Positions 33,061 to 42,731 of a DNA stretch of 55,255 nt are shown piece after piece. The stretch covers positions 1 to 55,255 of the forward strand of contig JBFWUW010000051.1 of NCBI GenBank assembly GCA_050247075.1, given 5' to 3'. The notes beneath the pieces are model-generated. The model worked only from the letters and a program-made list of their open reading frames with translations. It had not been told where the DNA came from and did no database searches. The position numbers and the translations under genes were made by a program. Position 1 is the stretch's first letter; the number at the start of each line of letters is the position of its first letter. The stretch comes from JBFWUW01 sp050247075 (GTDB lineage: Bacteria > Planctomycetota > Planctomycetia > Pirellulales > JBFWUW01).

Positions 33061-36000
33061 TTACTCTTTGGCCGTTCTTAAAAAGCCCGCCTGCGTAAAG
33101 TCGCGGCAGCGTTGCTGGCGAAACTGCGGGCTGTTAATCACGGTTTCAAACAAGGTCGCAAAACGGTTGCCGTCGCGCTGCAAGTTGGATTGCATCTCGT
33201 CGAGCAAGGCATGATCGGATAGTTGCAGCGATCGGCCAAGGGCGTATCCCAAAAATTTATGGCAGAGTGTCCGAAGGAAGTCTTCGTTGCGGCTGGCCTG
33301 CAAGTGCTGCAAGAACTGAGGAATACCGCGGGCTTCTTGCCCGTCTGGCAGCGGCACGACGTTGTCGACCGGCCTGCCGGCCAAGTCGGCTTGACGGCAC
33401 TTGCCAATCGGGTCGAAGCCCTCCATCGCCAGACCAACGGGATCAAACCGCTGGTGGCAACGGGCGCACATGGCAGCCTCGGTATGCATGGCCAGCAACT
33501 GGCGAATCGTTTGGCCGTCGGTCTCTGTCTCTTTGGCCGGCAAGGGCGGAACTTCGTTGGGCGGCGCCGGGATATGCTCGCCCAGGATTTTATGTACGAC
33601 CCAAAAACCGCGTTTGACTGGGCTGGTCCGCTGTGGCTGCGCGTTGGTCGTCAGAAACACGGCCATGCCCAGCACTCCGCCGCGCCCATGCTGTTGAATT
33701 CCATCCACGCGTTGCCAATCGCCTTTTGTGAGGTCGAACGGCCAGTCGTAATGCGCTGCCAGCGGCTGATTGACAAACGTGGTGTCGCCATACAACAGAT
33801 CGGTCAGCGGCAGATTATTTTGAATCAGGTGCGTCGCCAACCGGGTCGGTTCCTCGAACATGGCCTGCTTGAGTTCGTCGTTGAACGCCGGAAAGACGCG
33901 CCGATCGACCGACTCCTGGGTAAGAAAATCACGATATCGCAGCCATTGACCGAAAAACTCCAGCGCGAATCCGGCCACCTTGTCGTCGGCCAACATCCGC
34001 CGAGTCTGCTGGCGCAATGTTGATTCCTCGTGCAGCGTGCCTGCCTTGGCCAGCGCCAGCAGTTCCGCATCTGGCGCAGACGACCACAAGAAGTAGCTCA
34101 ACCGCGACGCCAGTGCCAGGTCCGGCAGGGGCCGCACGCCGTCACCATCCGGTGGCACAACGATATGAAAGCTGAAATGGGGCGATACCAAAATGCTGGT
34201 CAGAACCGCGCGAACCACCTGTTCCACGCCAAACTCAAGCTGATCGCAGATCTGCTGATAGAACTGCCGCAGTCCGTCCGATTCTGAATCAGCCAAAGGA
34301 CGGCGATAGGCTCGTTCGGCAAAATCGAGCAATTGCCGCAGATAGATCGGTTGGGCCAGGGCCAGCGTGGCCCTCCTTCGCCGCAGCCCCTGGCGGATCT
34401 CGTCGAAAAACAGGTGGATGGGATGCACAGCCCGCTGCACTTCATCAGCGGGAACCCCTGACCGGTTGTGATAAACCTGCTCAAAGCGTTCGAGAGTTTC
34501 GTCCCGAATGAGGTCTGGGTCCTCCTCTTTGAACGGATCAAAATCCTGGTGCTTGAGAAAGTTCCGCTCGCTCCGCTCAAAGAAGACGAAGCCGCGCAAC
34601 ATTTTCTCCATCATGCCCGTGCCGAAGTAGAGTTCCTGCCACAGCCGGTCCAACTCGCGATTCTGTTCGTCGGTCAGCACCAGGTGGCACAACGGTGCAT
34701 CGTCCCGAAATACGCCTTCAATCAAATGGAAGCCGGCCGACAGCCCGCGAGTTTCATCAACAAAGACGAACCGATTGGGAAATGTCCGACACAAGGCCGC
34801 GCATGATTCCTTGAGTTGCTCGACAAGCGGGCTGCTCGGATCAGCCAGCAGGCCGCTAGCGTCGTCGGCCTCCACCGCGGTATCGGACATTGCGAACCGC
34901 ACCATCTTCCGCCGGGAATGGTCAACGTCGAGCGTGGCCTTGGCAAAAAAGCCTATCGACTGCCGCTTAGGCAAGGCGGCAAGTGGCACGCTGATCACCA
35001 AGGGGCGCGACGCCGACAACACCACGCTGTCGGCGTCGATAGCCGCACCCAACGGATGTACGCCTGGTTTCAATTGTTCCCATTGTTGCGGATCGTGCTC
35101 CAGCAGCACATCGCGAAGCGGCAAGATATTGCCCGCATCGTCCGGTCGGTAATCACGGGCGGAAAGCGGGCTGAAGTTCATCTCCCTGAGTATGACATAC
35201 TCATCTTTGCCATCCTCGGAAAACCCGCCGGCGCGCAAGTGAATGGTAATGGAAGCCTTTTCCGCCAGATTGCGGAACTCCACATGAAAGCGGCGGCTGG
35301 CGACGATGGCATTTTCGTCGAACCTGTCGCGTTCGGCGGCCGATTTGCGACGGCGGGCGATATGCTCAACGGGACCATTGCCGGCATTGGCGATGATCGC
35401 CTCGGCCTCCTTCGCGCATAGCAACGTGCTGGTTTGGCGAATGCTTTCCGCCAGATCGCGGATTCTGGCGGCCAATTCCCCAGGTACGGACGGCTCGGTG
35501 GCGTCCGCCGGAGCTGGCAGAGCATTCCATTCCCGGCGAATCCACCCCAGATAAAACGGGTCGGCCGTTGTATTGTCAGCCAGAGTGTCCCACATCGTTC
35601 GCAGATATCGCGGGCTCAAATTGTGCTCAAGGGCCCAATCTTCCAACGTTGCTGACTGGCGATCTTTTGCACGATAGCGGAACGCCCAGGCCGCGGTGAG
35701 ATAGGCTCCGTAAGCGACATCATGGGCTTCGTAGAAGCGAAGTATCGCCTGCTCGTGAAATTTAACTTGGTCGGCAAATGTCACCACGGGGTACGGTGCG
35801 AACCGCAAGCCAGTCGGCGTCAGCACGGCATGGTCAGCCACATGCTGTGCCGCGGCATAATACTTTTTGAAAAGGTTGGGCGACATCACCAGGGCCTCGC
35901 CCGTGTTGTTGAAGCCCTCGCCCGACGCCGGATCGATGGGAAACGACTCCGCCGGATGAATATCGACACCCGTCAGATCGCGAATGGTGTAGTTGTATTC

Positions 36001-36381
36001 GGCGCTGGACAGCCGGCGCGGCAGCACTTCTCCAGGATCGCCAGCCAATTTGCCAGCTTCGTCCCGCATCAGTTGCTCGATAATGCGAAGGAACTCGGCC
36101 CGTTCGGCTTTCGTCGGTTGCCGCGCCTCCGTCGGCGGCATTTCTTCTTTTCGTACAAAGGCCAGCACATGTTCCCACTGGCGGAAGTGCTCGCTCAACG
36201 CCGCTGCCGACGTATATCGCGTCAGGTCCAACTCGGCCGATGCCGTCTTGGAGTTGTGGCACTCCACGCAATACGTTGCGACAAATGGCATCACCTGTTG
36301 CTGAAACGCATCCTCCGCCCTTGCGGACGCGGCGGCACCCACGGCCAACAGCGAGCAAGCAAACCACTTCAGATAGGACAT
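33061..36381 (-). CDS. DUF1592-type large planctomycete cytochrome
   Basis: The 1106-residue exported protein starts with a signal peptide (LKWFACSLLAVGAAASARA), then a haem motif C38-x2-C41-H42 (YCVECHN). Downstream are, in order, DUF1587 (PRRLSSAEYNYTIRDLTGVD), a long middle region, DUF1595 (YLRQLLDFAERAYRRPLADSE), DUF1592 (ASRLSYFLWSSAPDAELLALA), DUF1588 (GRGGVLGMAVFLTTNAQPQRT and MCARCHQRFDPVGLAMEGFD) and DUF1585 (LCHKFLGYALGRSLQLSD). A second CxxCH lies in the DUF1588 part. A GTG at 36390 is an alternative start. It differs in design from the two DUF1549/1553 proteins in the window. Confidence 0.92.
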   Translation of the reverse strand: MSYLKWFACSLLAVGAAASARAEDAFQQQVMPFVATYCVECHNSKTASAELDLTRYTSAAALSEHFRQWEHVLAFVRKEEMPPTEARQPTKAERAEFLRIIEQLMRDEAGKLAGDPGEVLPRRLSSAEYNYTIRDLTGVDIHPAESFPIDPASGEGFNNTGEALVMSPNLFKKYYAAAQHVADHAVLTPTGLRFAPYPVVTFADQVKFHEQAILRFYEAHDVAYGAYLTAAWAFRYRAKDRQSATLEDWALEHNLSPRYLRTMWDTLADNTTADPFYLGWIRREWNALPAPADATEPSVPGELAARIRDLAESIRQTSTLLCAKEAEAIIANAGNGPVEHIARRRKSAAERDRFDENAIVASRRFHVEFRNLAEKASITIHLRAGGFSEDGKDEYVILREMNFSPLSARDYRPDDAGNILPLRDVLLEHDPQQWEQLKPGVHPLGAAIDADSVVLSASRPLVISVPLAALPKRQSIGFFAKATLDVDHSRRKMVRFAMSDTAVEADDASGLLADPSSPLVEQLKESCAALCRTFPNRFVFVDETRGLSAGFHLIEGVFRDDAPLCHLVLTDEQNRELDRLWQELYFGTGMMEKMLRGFVFFERSERNFLKHQDFDPFKEEDPDLIRDETLERFEQVYHNRSGVPADEVQRAVHPIHLFFDEIRQGLRRRRATLALAQPIYLRQLLDFAERAYRRPLADSESDGLRQFYQQICDQLEFGVEQVVRAVLTSILVSPHFSFHIVVPPDGDGVRPLPDLALASRLSYFLWSSAPDAELLALAKAGTLHEESTLRQQTRRMLADDKVAGFALEFFGQWLRYRDFLTQESVDRRVFPAFNDELKQAMFEEPTRLATHLIQNNLPLTDLLYGDTTFVNQPLAAHYDWPFDLTKGDWQRVDGIQQHGRGGVLGMAVFLTTNAQPQRTSPVKRGFWVVHKILGEHIPAPPNEVPPLPAKETETDGQTIRQLLAMHTEAAMCARCHQRFDPVGLAMEGFDPIGKCRQADLAGRPVDNVVPLPDGQEARGIPQFLQHLQASRNEDFLRTLCHKFLGYALGRSLQLSDHALLDEMQSNLQRDGNRFATLFETVINSPQFRQQRCRDFTQAGFLRTAKE

Positions 36382-36686
36382 AAAGTTCACTTGCTTGAGC
36401 GGACTAGGCTGTAGGTCTGACTAGTTTGCGCCAGACGAGGGCACGGCGGGCACCACGACCGGGCGGAAAACATCCGCACCTGGTGGCATGGGGATAATCA
36501 GGCAGGCAATGGTGAAATTGTACGCTGGAAGCAAGCCTTCTCGCAAGCAAGTGGGTTTGGCCGCATCGGCATCATAGCCGAGATATTGCTCGCGAAAACC
36601 TTGACGCCTGCCGCCGTCGAGATTCAGTTCTTAGCTCTAGTATTCCAACATCTCTATTCCGAACTGTGGACCAGGAAGAATTGCCT

Positions 36687-38174
36687 ATGCGTATTGCCCT
36701 TGCCGAACTGGGACAAGAGACCGACTCGTTCAGTCCACTGGTGGCTGATCTGTCGGACTTTGAAGCCTACGGCCTCTATTTTGGCCAACAGATATTGGAA
36801 CGCGTGCAAGGCGTGGGGCCGCTCGGTGGGTTCTTGGAGGCGGTCAACGAGGCGACGGCGGCGGGCAGCCAGGTCTCGCTATTGCCAATCATGCGAGCCT
36901 GGGGCAGCGCCGGTGGAACGATCACGGCGGAAACGCTGGCAGTCTTGAGCGAACAGTTGACTTCCCGGCTGCGGCAGTCGTTACCGCTGGATGCCGTTTT
37001 TCTGTCGCTGCACGGTGCCGCGGCGTCGGCGCTGGATGACGACGTGGAAGGGCATGTCTTGCGGGCCGTGCGGGAAGTCGTCGGCCGCGAGATTCCAGTG
37101 GTGGTTGCCTTGGACCATCACGCCAATATCACGCAATGCATGGTTGATTGCGCGAACGCGCTGGTCGGCCACGAGACGCAACCGCACGATCCCATAGCCA
37201 CGGGCCGCAAGGCGGGCCGGTTGCTCTTTAAGATGTTGCGCGGGGAACTTCGGCCCACGATCGGCTGGCGAAAGATTCCTATGATTACTCCCCAAGATCA
37301 ATTTCTGACCGAGTCTGGCCCGATGCGGGAATGGTTTGAGCTGGCCCGAAGTCTGGAGCAGCGCGAAGGCGTGATCGATGTATCGCCCTACCCCATGCAG
37401 CCGTGGCTCGATGTGGCCGAAGGGGGCTGGGCTGTGGTCGTTCACACCGACAACAATCCCGGTTTGGCCGATTCCTTGGCTGCCGAGATGGCCCGCAAGG
37501 CTTGGAGCCTGCGTGAGAAGTTCTGGATTTCGCATCGCTTGCCGCTCGAAGAGGCGGTGCGCCGCGCGAATCTGGCGGGAGGTGGGCTGGTCATCCTCTC
37601 GGACACGGGCGATTCCGTCTACGGCGGTGCGCCCGGCGATAGCACTTGCATTCTCCGCGAGTTGCTTGGCCAGCAGACTGCTGGTGCCGCTTTCGTACCG
37701 ATGGTCGATCCGGACGCGGTAGAGGCCGCTATCGCCGCGGGCGTGGGGGCAACTGTCACGTTTGAGCTGGGGGGCAAGTTTGGACAGGAGTTCTATCGGC
37801 CCGTTACGGTTACGGGCGCCGTTGCTGCGACATCGCACGGTTGCGTTGTCGATCTGCTCGACCGGGGTGTGTGCGACATGCAGCGGACGGCGCTGCTGAG
37901 AATAGGCGAGGTCTACGTGGCCTTGCTCAACCATCGAAGTTTCGCCATTAACCACCCGGTGCTCTATACCCACTTGGGGCTGGATATGGCCGACGCCAAA
38001 ATGGTTGTGGTCAAGACCGCCAGCAATTTTCAATTTTTCGAACGCTGGCGGCGGGACTTGATCCGCGTCGATTCGCCCGGTGCCACGCAATCCGACCTGA
38101 CCGCATTTCATTGGAAGCGGCTGCCTCGGCCGATCTACCCGTTGGATCCCATGCCGAAATCCTTGCCAATCTAG
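36687..38174 (+). CDS. M81 family metallopeptidase (MlrC-like)
   Basis: The 495-residue product begins RIALAELGQETDSFSPLVAD, the standard M81/DUF1485 opening, and continues with VFLSLHGAAASALDDDVEGHVL, VVALDHHANITQCMVDCAN, PHDPIATGRKAG and ILSDTGDSVYGGAPGDST. MlrC, the named member, degrades linear microcystin, but most M81 proteins have unknown substrates. No signal peptide is present. AGGAAG lies upstream of the ATG at 36687, which is preferred over GTG 36666. The gene precedes nadE by 92 bases on the same strand. Confidence 0.88.
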   Translation: MRIALAELGQETDSFSPLVADLSDFEAYGLYFGQQILERVQGVGPLGGFLEAVNEATAAGSQVSLLPIMRAWGSAGGTITAETLAVLSEQLTSRLRQSLPLDAVFLSLHGAAASALDDDVEGHVLRAVREVVGREIPVVVALDHHANITQCMVDCANALVGHETQPHDPIATGRKAGRLLFKMLRGELRPTIGWRKIPMITPQDQFLTESGPMREWFELARSLEQREGVIDVSPYPMQPWLDVAEGGWAVVVHTDNNPGLADSLAAEMARKAWSLREKFWISHRLPLEEAVRRANLAGGGLVILSDTGDSVYGGAPGDSTCILRELLGQQTAGAAFVPMVDPDAVEAAIAAGVGATVTFELGGKFGQEFYRPVTVTGAVAATSHGCVVDLLDRGVCDMQRTALLRIGEVYVALLNHRSFAINHPVLYTHLGLDMADAKMVVVKTASNFQFFERWRRDLIRVDSPGATQSDLTAFHWKRLPRPIYPLDPMPKSLPI

Positions 38175-38266
38175 CAATTCGATTCCTACCTACGGCGTTG
38201 CGTGTGGGACCGCCGCGCCAGTTATAATGGGCCGCGGTTGTCCCCGGTGGTCCGTCGGAGTGTGGC

Positions 38267-40276
38267 ATGCAACTCATTAAAATTGCCGCGGCAGTGCTGA
38301 ATCAGACGCCGTTGGCTTGGGACTCGAACCGCGAACATATCGCCCAGGCGATTTCCGCGGCCAAAGAGCAGTCGGTCGGTTTGCTCTGTTTGCCGGAGTT
38401 GTGCATCACCGGGTACGGTTGTGAAGATGCGTTTCACAGTCCTGGCGTGTGGCGAATGGCCTGGCGGGTGTTGCAAGAACTGCTGCCGTTGGGCCGCGGC
38501 ATGGTGGTCTCTTACGGCATGCCGCTGGCGCATGGCGGGGCATTGTTCAACACGGCCTGCCTGGCGGCGGATGGCCGCGTACTCGGTTTCACGGCCAAGC
38601 GGTTTCTGGCGGGGGACGGCATCCATTACGAACCACGCTGGTTCAAACCTTGGCCGGTTGGCGAAAGGGCCGAAGTAGAACTGGACGACATCGACTATCC
38701 GCTGGGCGACTTGAGCTTTGAATGTGGAAACGTTCATGTCGGTTTTGAGATTTGCGAGGATGCCTGGGTGGCCAATCGGCCTGGCGCGGAGTTGGCCCGC
38801 CGCGGCTGCGATATCATTCTCAATCCTAGCGCCAGCCATTTCTCGTTTGGCAAACGGGACGTGCGCCGCCGATTTGTCTTGGAAGGGTCGCGGGCGTTCG
38901 GCGTCAGCTATGTGTACGCCAATCTGTTGGGAAACGAGGCGGGCCGCGCCATTTACGACGGCGGTGCCATGATCGCCTCGACCGGAAGGATGCTGGCCGA
39001 GGGGCCGCGGTTTTCCTTCGCCGATTGGTCGCTGACCACGGCCGTGGTCGATATCGAATCGACTCGCATGACCCAAGCCCGCACCGCCAGCTTTCGACCC
39101 GAACTACGGACGGCGGGCAGCTTGCGGTTGGAGTGCGATTTTGACTTTCCGCCTGTCGCGCCCGAGCGGGCCGTCCACGAATCGGCGGAATGGGAGAATG
39201 GTTCCCACGTCAAGGAAGAGGAGTTTTCCCGGGCCGAAAGCCTGGCGCTGTTCGACTATCTGCGCAAGAGCCACTCACGGGGGTTTGTTGTTTCGCTAAG
39301 CGGCGGAGCCGATTCGTCGGCGGTGGCCTGCCTGTGCGGCATGTTGGTACGGCTGGGGTGCCGGGAGCTTGGCCTGCCGGCCTTCAAGCAACGACTGGCT
39401 CATGTGGCGTCACTGGCCGATGCCGATAACGAGGACACGCTAATCCGCCACTTGCTGGCCTGTGTTTACCAGTCCACCCGCAATAGCGGGCCGGTCACGC
39501 TTGATGCCGCCCAGAGGGTGGCCGATGCGGTCGGCGCGGAGTTCTTGCACTTTGACGTCGACGCCCAGGTACAGGGTTACACCGCAACTGTCAGCCAGGC
39601 CATCGGCCGGCCCCTGGATTGGAAGCAAGACGATATCGCCTTGCAGAACATTCAGGCTCGCGCACGATCGCCGGGTGTGTGGATGCTGGCAAATCTGCGG
39701 CATGCGCTGTTGCTGGCCACCAGCAACCGGTCCGAAGCGGCCGTGGGCTATTGCACGATGGATGGCGATACCTCCGGCAGCATCAGCCCCATTGCCGGCA
39801 TCGACAAGCATTTTCTTCGCCAATGGCTACGTTGGATGGAGACCGACGGGCCCGCGGGCATAGGCCCGCTGCCGGCATTGGCGGTTGTCAATCGGCAAGC
39901 CCCGACGGCGGAATTGCGTCCGCCGGCGGCCTCGCAAACCGATGAAGCAGACCTGATGCCCTACGACTTGCTCGACGCAATCGAGCGGGCCGCCATCCGC
40001 GACAAACACATGCCGTGGGAGGTATTTCAACTGGTGAGCATCGACTACCCGCAATATACCTGGCAACAACTTCTGGCCTGGGTGGAGCGATTCTTTCGCC
40101 TGTGGTGCCGCAATCAATGGAAGCGCGAGCGTTACGCCCCTTCTTTCCATCTTGATGACGAAAACCTCGACCCCAAAACCTGGTGCCGCTTTCCCATACT
40201 CTCTGGCGGCTTTGACCGCGAGCTGGAAGAGATGAAGAGAAAGGCTGAAGGCGAAAGGCGAAAGGCGAAGGAATGA
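38267..40276 (+). CDS. nadE: Glutamine-dependent NAD+ synthase
   Basis: The 669-residue enzyme makes NAD from deamido-NAD using ammonia from glutamine. The N-terminal nitrilase-fold glutaminase has LLCLPELCITGYGCEDAF, KRFLAGDGIHYEPRWF and nucleophile C163 in FEICEDAWV. The synthetase domain has the P-loop-like SGGADSS at 345-351, then LATSNRSEAAVGYCTMDGD. The last dozen residues, RKAEGERRKAKE, are coded by a simple repeat (40238-40271) of a type also seen at 48535-48570, so the tail is probably not functional. It ends 12 bases before the convergent esterase gene. Confidence 0.95.
   Translation: MQLIKIAAAVLNQTPLAWDSNREHIAQAISAAKEQSVGLLCLPELCITGYGCEDAFHSPGVWRMAWRVLQELLPLGRGMVVSYGMPLAHGGALFNTACLAADGRVLGFTAKRFLAGDGIHYEPRWFKPWPVGERAEVELDDIDYPLGDLSFECGNVHVGFEICEDAWVANRPGAELARRGCDIILNPSASHFSFGKRDVRRRFVLEGSRAFGVSYVYANLLGNEAGRAIYDGGAMIASTGRMLAEGPRFSFADWSLTTAVVDIESTRMTQARTASFRPELRTAGSLRLECDFDFPPVAPERAVHESAEWENGSHVKEEEFSRAESLALFDYLRKSHSRGFVVSLSGGADSSAVACLCGMLVRLGCRELGLPAFKQRLAHVASLADADNEDTLIRHLLACVYQSTRNSGPVTLDAAQRVADAVGAEFLHFDVDAQVQGYTATVSQAIGRPLDWKQDDIALQNIQARARSPGVWMLANLRHALLLATSNRSEAAVGYCTMDGDTSGSISPIAGIDKHFLRQWLRWMETDGPAGIGPLPALAVVNRQAPTAELRPPAASQTDEADLMPYDLLDAIERAAIRDKHMPWEVFQLVSIDYPQYTWQQLLAWVERFFRLWCRNQWKRERYAPSFHLDDENLDPKTWCRFPILSGGFDRELEEMKRKAEGERRKAKE
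40238..40271 (+). repeat. AAGGC-type simple repeat, copy 1
   Basis: A purine-rich run of GAAAGGC(T)GAAGGC units, in frame with the end of nadE. The reverse complement of 48535-48570 matches it closely, so both belong to one dispersed family. Confidence 0.6.
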
Positions 40277-40288
40277 AGCAACGCCTTG

Positions 40289-41266
40289 CTATTCCTCTTT
40301 TCCAAAGAAGGTTGTCACCCGGCTTAGTCCGTCGAAGATAAAACGCATGGCCGTGTAATGGCCGGCGTCGTACCAGACGATGGGGGGTTCGCCGGCGGCG
40401 TGCCAAAGCGAATCGGTGCAGGCTGGGGGAATGACTTCGTCGAATTTTGCATTCAAGAACAGGCACTTCCGACCGCGCAGGTTGGAAGCATGCGTAGCCG
40501 GGTCGATCGGCCTGAGAAACTCGAAGAAGCTTTCGCGCGTGCCGCCGTCGGCCAGCCAGCGCTCGCGAATTGGCTGCAACTCCTTGGCGGTCCAGCTTAC
40601 CTGGCCGATATCGCCGCCGGCTAACATGGGGCAGACCTTGGTGAACCGCGGCTCCGCCGATCCGGCCAGGGCACATGTAATGCCCCCCAGGCTAATGCCA
40701 AAGATGCCGGTTTGCTCGCCGTCAATCTCATCTTGCGCGGCCAGCCAAGCCCGGCCGCGGCGAATATCCAGCACGGCCTGCGTCATGCCCGCCACGGTCT
40801 GGTGAGGGTCTGTCGAGACCATACGTCTTGGCCCGTTGGCCGGGCGGCGTGGGCCGTAGTAGGGCAGCTTAACAAACAAGGCGCAGATGTCGTGATGGGC
40901 CAGCGTGCGGCAGAACAGTCGCGACAACTCAAAATCGCCCCCTAGAATATGCAGCACGATTACCGCCGGGTACTGGCCGGGTGCGGCCGGGCGGAAGTAC
41001 TCTGTGTGTACCGTGTTATTTTCCGGATAGGGTGTTTCGACCGGCGACGGGAATGTCACCTCGAACATCCGCAGGGCTTCGTCCGAAGTCTCCAGCCGTT
41101 TCTGGGCGAACGAAAACTCGTGGGCAGCCAGGCGAAATATCTCCGCCGTGCCCGATTCGTCGGCCGCCGGCTGGTACTTGACCGTACCGGTGCGGATAGG
41201 TTTTTCAGCGGCGGCCGGGCCGGCGGCACATAGCAACAGGCAGGCCAAGATCAAACGATTCGACAC
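40289..41266 (-). CDS. Exported alpha/beta hydrolase (acyl esterase-like)
   Basis: The 325-residue product has a signal peptide (LILACLLLCAAGPAAA). The alpha/beta-hydrolase core contains VIVLHILGGDFELSRLF, the nucleophile elbow GISLGG with S192, and a late Asp/His pair in NAKFDEVIPP and YDAGHYTAMRF. This layout is like the acetyl xylan esterase/dienelactone hydrolase groups. It is convergent with nadE and followed on the minus strand from the PQQ-type gene by 35 bases, so it is probably the second gene of a two-gene transcript. The substrate is unknown; a carbohydrate ester is a reasonable guess. Confidence 0.85.
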   Translation of the reverse strand: MSNRLILACLLLCAAGPAAAEKPIRTGTVKYQPAADESGTAEIFRLAAHEFSFAQKRLETSDEALRMFEVTFPSPVETPYPENNTVHTEYFRPAAPGQYPAVIVLHILGGDFELSRLFCRTLAHHDICALFVKLPYYGPRRPANGPRRMVSTDPHQTVAGMTQAVLDIRRGRAWLAAQDEIDGEQTGIFGISLGGITCALAGSAEPRFTKVCPMLAGGDIGQVSWTAKELQPIRERWLADGGTRESFFEFLRPIDPATHASNLRGRKCLFLNAKFDEVIPPACTDSLWHAAGEPPIVWYDAGHYTAMRFIFDGLSRVTTFFGKEE

Positions 41267-41301
41267 GGTAACACTCTCGCGTTCGGAACGGACGGATGAA
41301 T

Positions 41302-42570
41302 CTACTTGGGCTGCTTGATATCAATACAGACAATCTCGCTGGCGTCGCGCAGGTAGAGCTTGCCGTTGAGCAGCGACGGCGCTTGCCTCGTTGAGCCTAG
41401 CACGGGTGCCCGGTCCAACTCTTCAAAACCCTTGGGCGAAGCCCGCACAATCGCCAAGTCGCCATCGAAGGTGGCAATGTACAGCTTTCCGTCTGCGGCT
41501 ATCAGGTTGCCTTTGCCGAAGCGTTGCTGACGCCATTTCAACTTTCCCGACTTGGCCTCGATGCAATTCAGATGCGTGATCGGCCCTGCCCCTCCCACGT
41601 TGTCCATGCCGTACAGATGCCCATCCAGCAAGATCGAGGTCTGCCATTCGTTGCGCATCACGCTCTTGGGGCCCAACGACGACCAGGCCTCTTTGACCTT
41701 AAAACTCTTGCCACCTCGGCTGAGTTGAAGCAGCGCACTGCCGTGATTCTCACCGGCTGAAATAAATACATCTTCTCCCACGGCAAGCGGCGTGGCGATA
41801 TTGCAATCGAAATCAGTCTCAAACTCATGCCGCCACAAAATCTCTCCCGTGGCCGGAGCCAACCCCATGGTCGACTGCCCCGTTACGGCTACCACTTGTT
41901 GCTGTCCACCCACCTTGAGCAAGGCGGGCGACGAATACCCGGCCCGGTCGTTGCCGGCTTTCCAGGCCAACTTTCCGGTTTTGATTTGATAGGCCACAAT
42001 CGCAGCGCCCGGCGCACCCGTGGTGACAATCGCCAAGTCGCCCGCTGCCAAGGGCGAACAAGCCATGCCGTAATCGGCGATCGTGCCCCCCAATTCCCCC
42101 ACGCAATCGTGCTGCCACAACAGCTTTCCATCTTCTAATTGAAGCGCCGCCAGAATCCCCTCGCCCGTGTAGGCCAAGACATGTTGGCCGGTGATCGTCG
42201 GGGTGGCACGCGGGCCGTTTCCCATGCCATTTTGATAAGCGTCCGCGACAGGCGATTGCCACAAGGTCTTACCATTGGCCGCATCGAGCGCCAAAACCAT
42301 CTGCTGGCCTTCACGTTCAACGAGCGTAATCGCGCGCTGGCCATCCAGCGCGATGCCCGACATGCCGACGCCGCCAGGGACGCGCCAAACGACCGTCGGC
42401 CCGTCGCCAGAAAACCGATCGATCAAGCCGGTCTCGTGGGAAACGCCATTGCGATCTGGTCCGAGCATCTGCGGCCAGGTTGCCGGCTGCTCATCGGCGG
42501 CCAGCGACACCAGACCGGCAGCCAACATCGACACAACCAGCAGGCTCAACACCATCGTCCGACGCGGCAT
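41302..42570 (-). CDS. PQQ-like beta-propeller protein, exported
   Basis: With ATG 42570 the 422-residue product starts with a signal peptide (TMVLSLLVVSMLAAGLVSLAA). It then shows WPQMLGPDRNGVSHETGL and repeated beta-propeller blades with the A-x-x-G-x-x-x-W pattern, as in ALDAANGKTLWQSPV, QLEDGKLLWQHD, QIKTGKLAWKAG and APATGEILWRHEF. Such exported PQQ-repeat proteins are abundant in planctomycetes; most lack cofactor and mediate binding. The alternative start at 42660 overlaps the divergent glycosyltransferase region. It lies 35 bases upstream of the esterase gene. Confidence 0.86.
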   Translation of the reverse strand: MPRRTMVLSLLVVSMLAAGLVSLAADEQPATWPQMLGPDRNGVSHETGLIDRFSGDGPTVVWRVPGGVGMSGIALDGQRAITLVEREGQQMVLALDAANGKTLWQSPVADAYQNGMGNGPRATPTITGQHVLAYTGEGILAALQLEDGKLLWQHDCVGELGGTIADYGMACSPLAAGDLAIVTTGAPGAAIVAYQIKTGKLAWKAGNDRAGYSSPALLKVGGQQQVVAVTGQSTMGLAPATGEILWRHEFETDFDCNIATPLAVGEDVFISAGENHGSALLQLSRGGKSFKVKEAWSSLGPKSVMRNEWQTSILLDGHLYGMDNVGGAGPITHLNCIEAKSGKLKWRQQRFGKGNLIAADGKLYIATFDGDLAIVRASPKGFEELDRAPVLGSTRQAPSLLNGKLYLRDASEIVCIDIKQPK

Positions 42571-42731
42571 GGCAACTCTCGCTTTCAAAGGATTGTCGAA
42601 TGTAGCTTTATCGGCGATGGAATCGCCTCGTGCAGATGAAAGGAAATGCAGGTTTTGCACTGGAACCGGTCCAACCAGGCGGGTTCGTGTTCCCCGATTG
42701 GGCCGTGCTGGCTAATATACCGCCCAGCATC

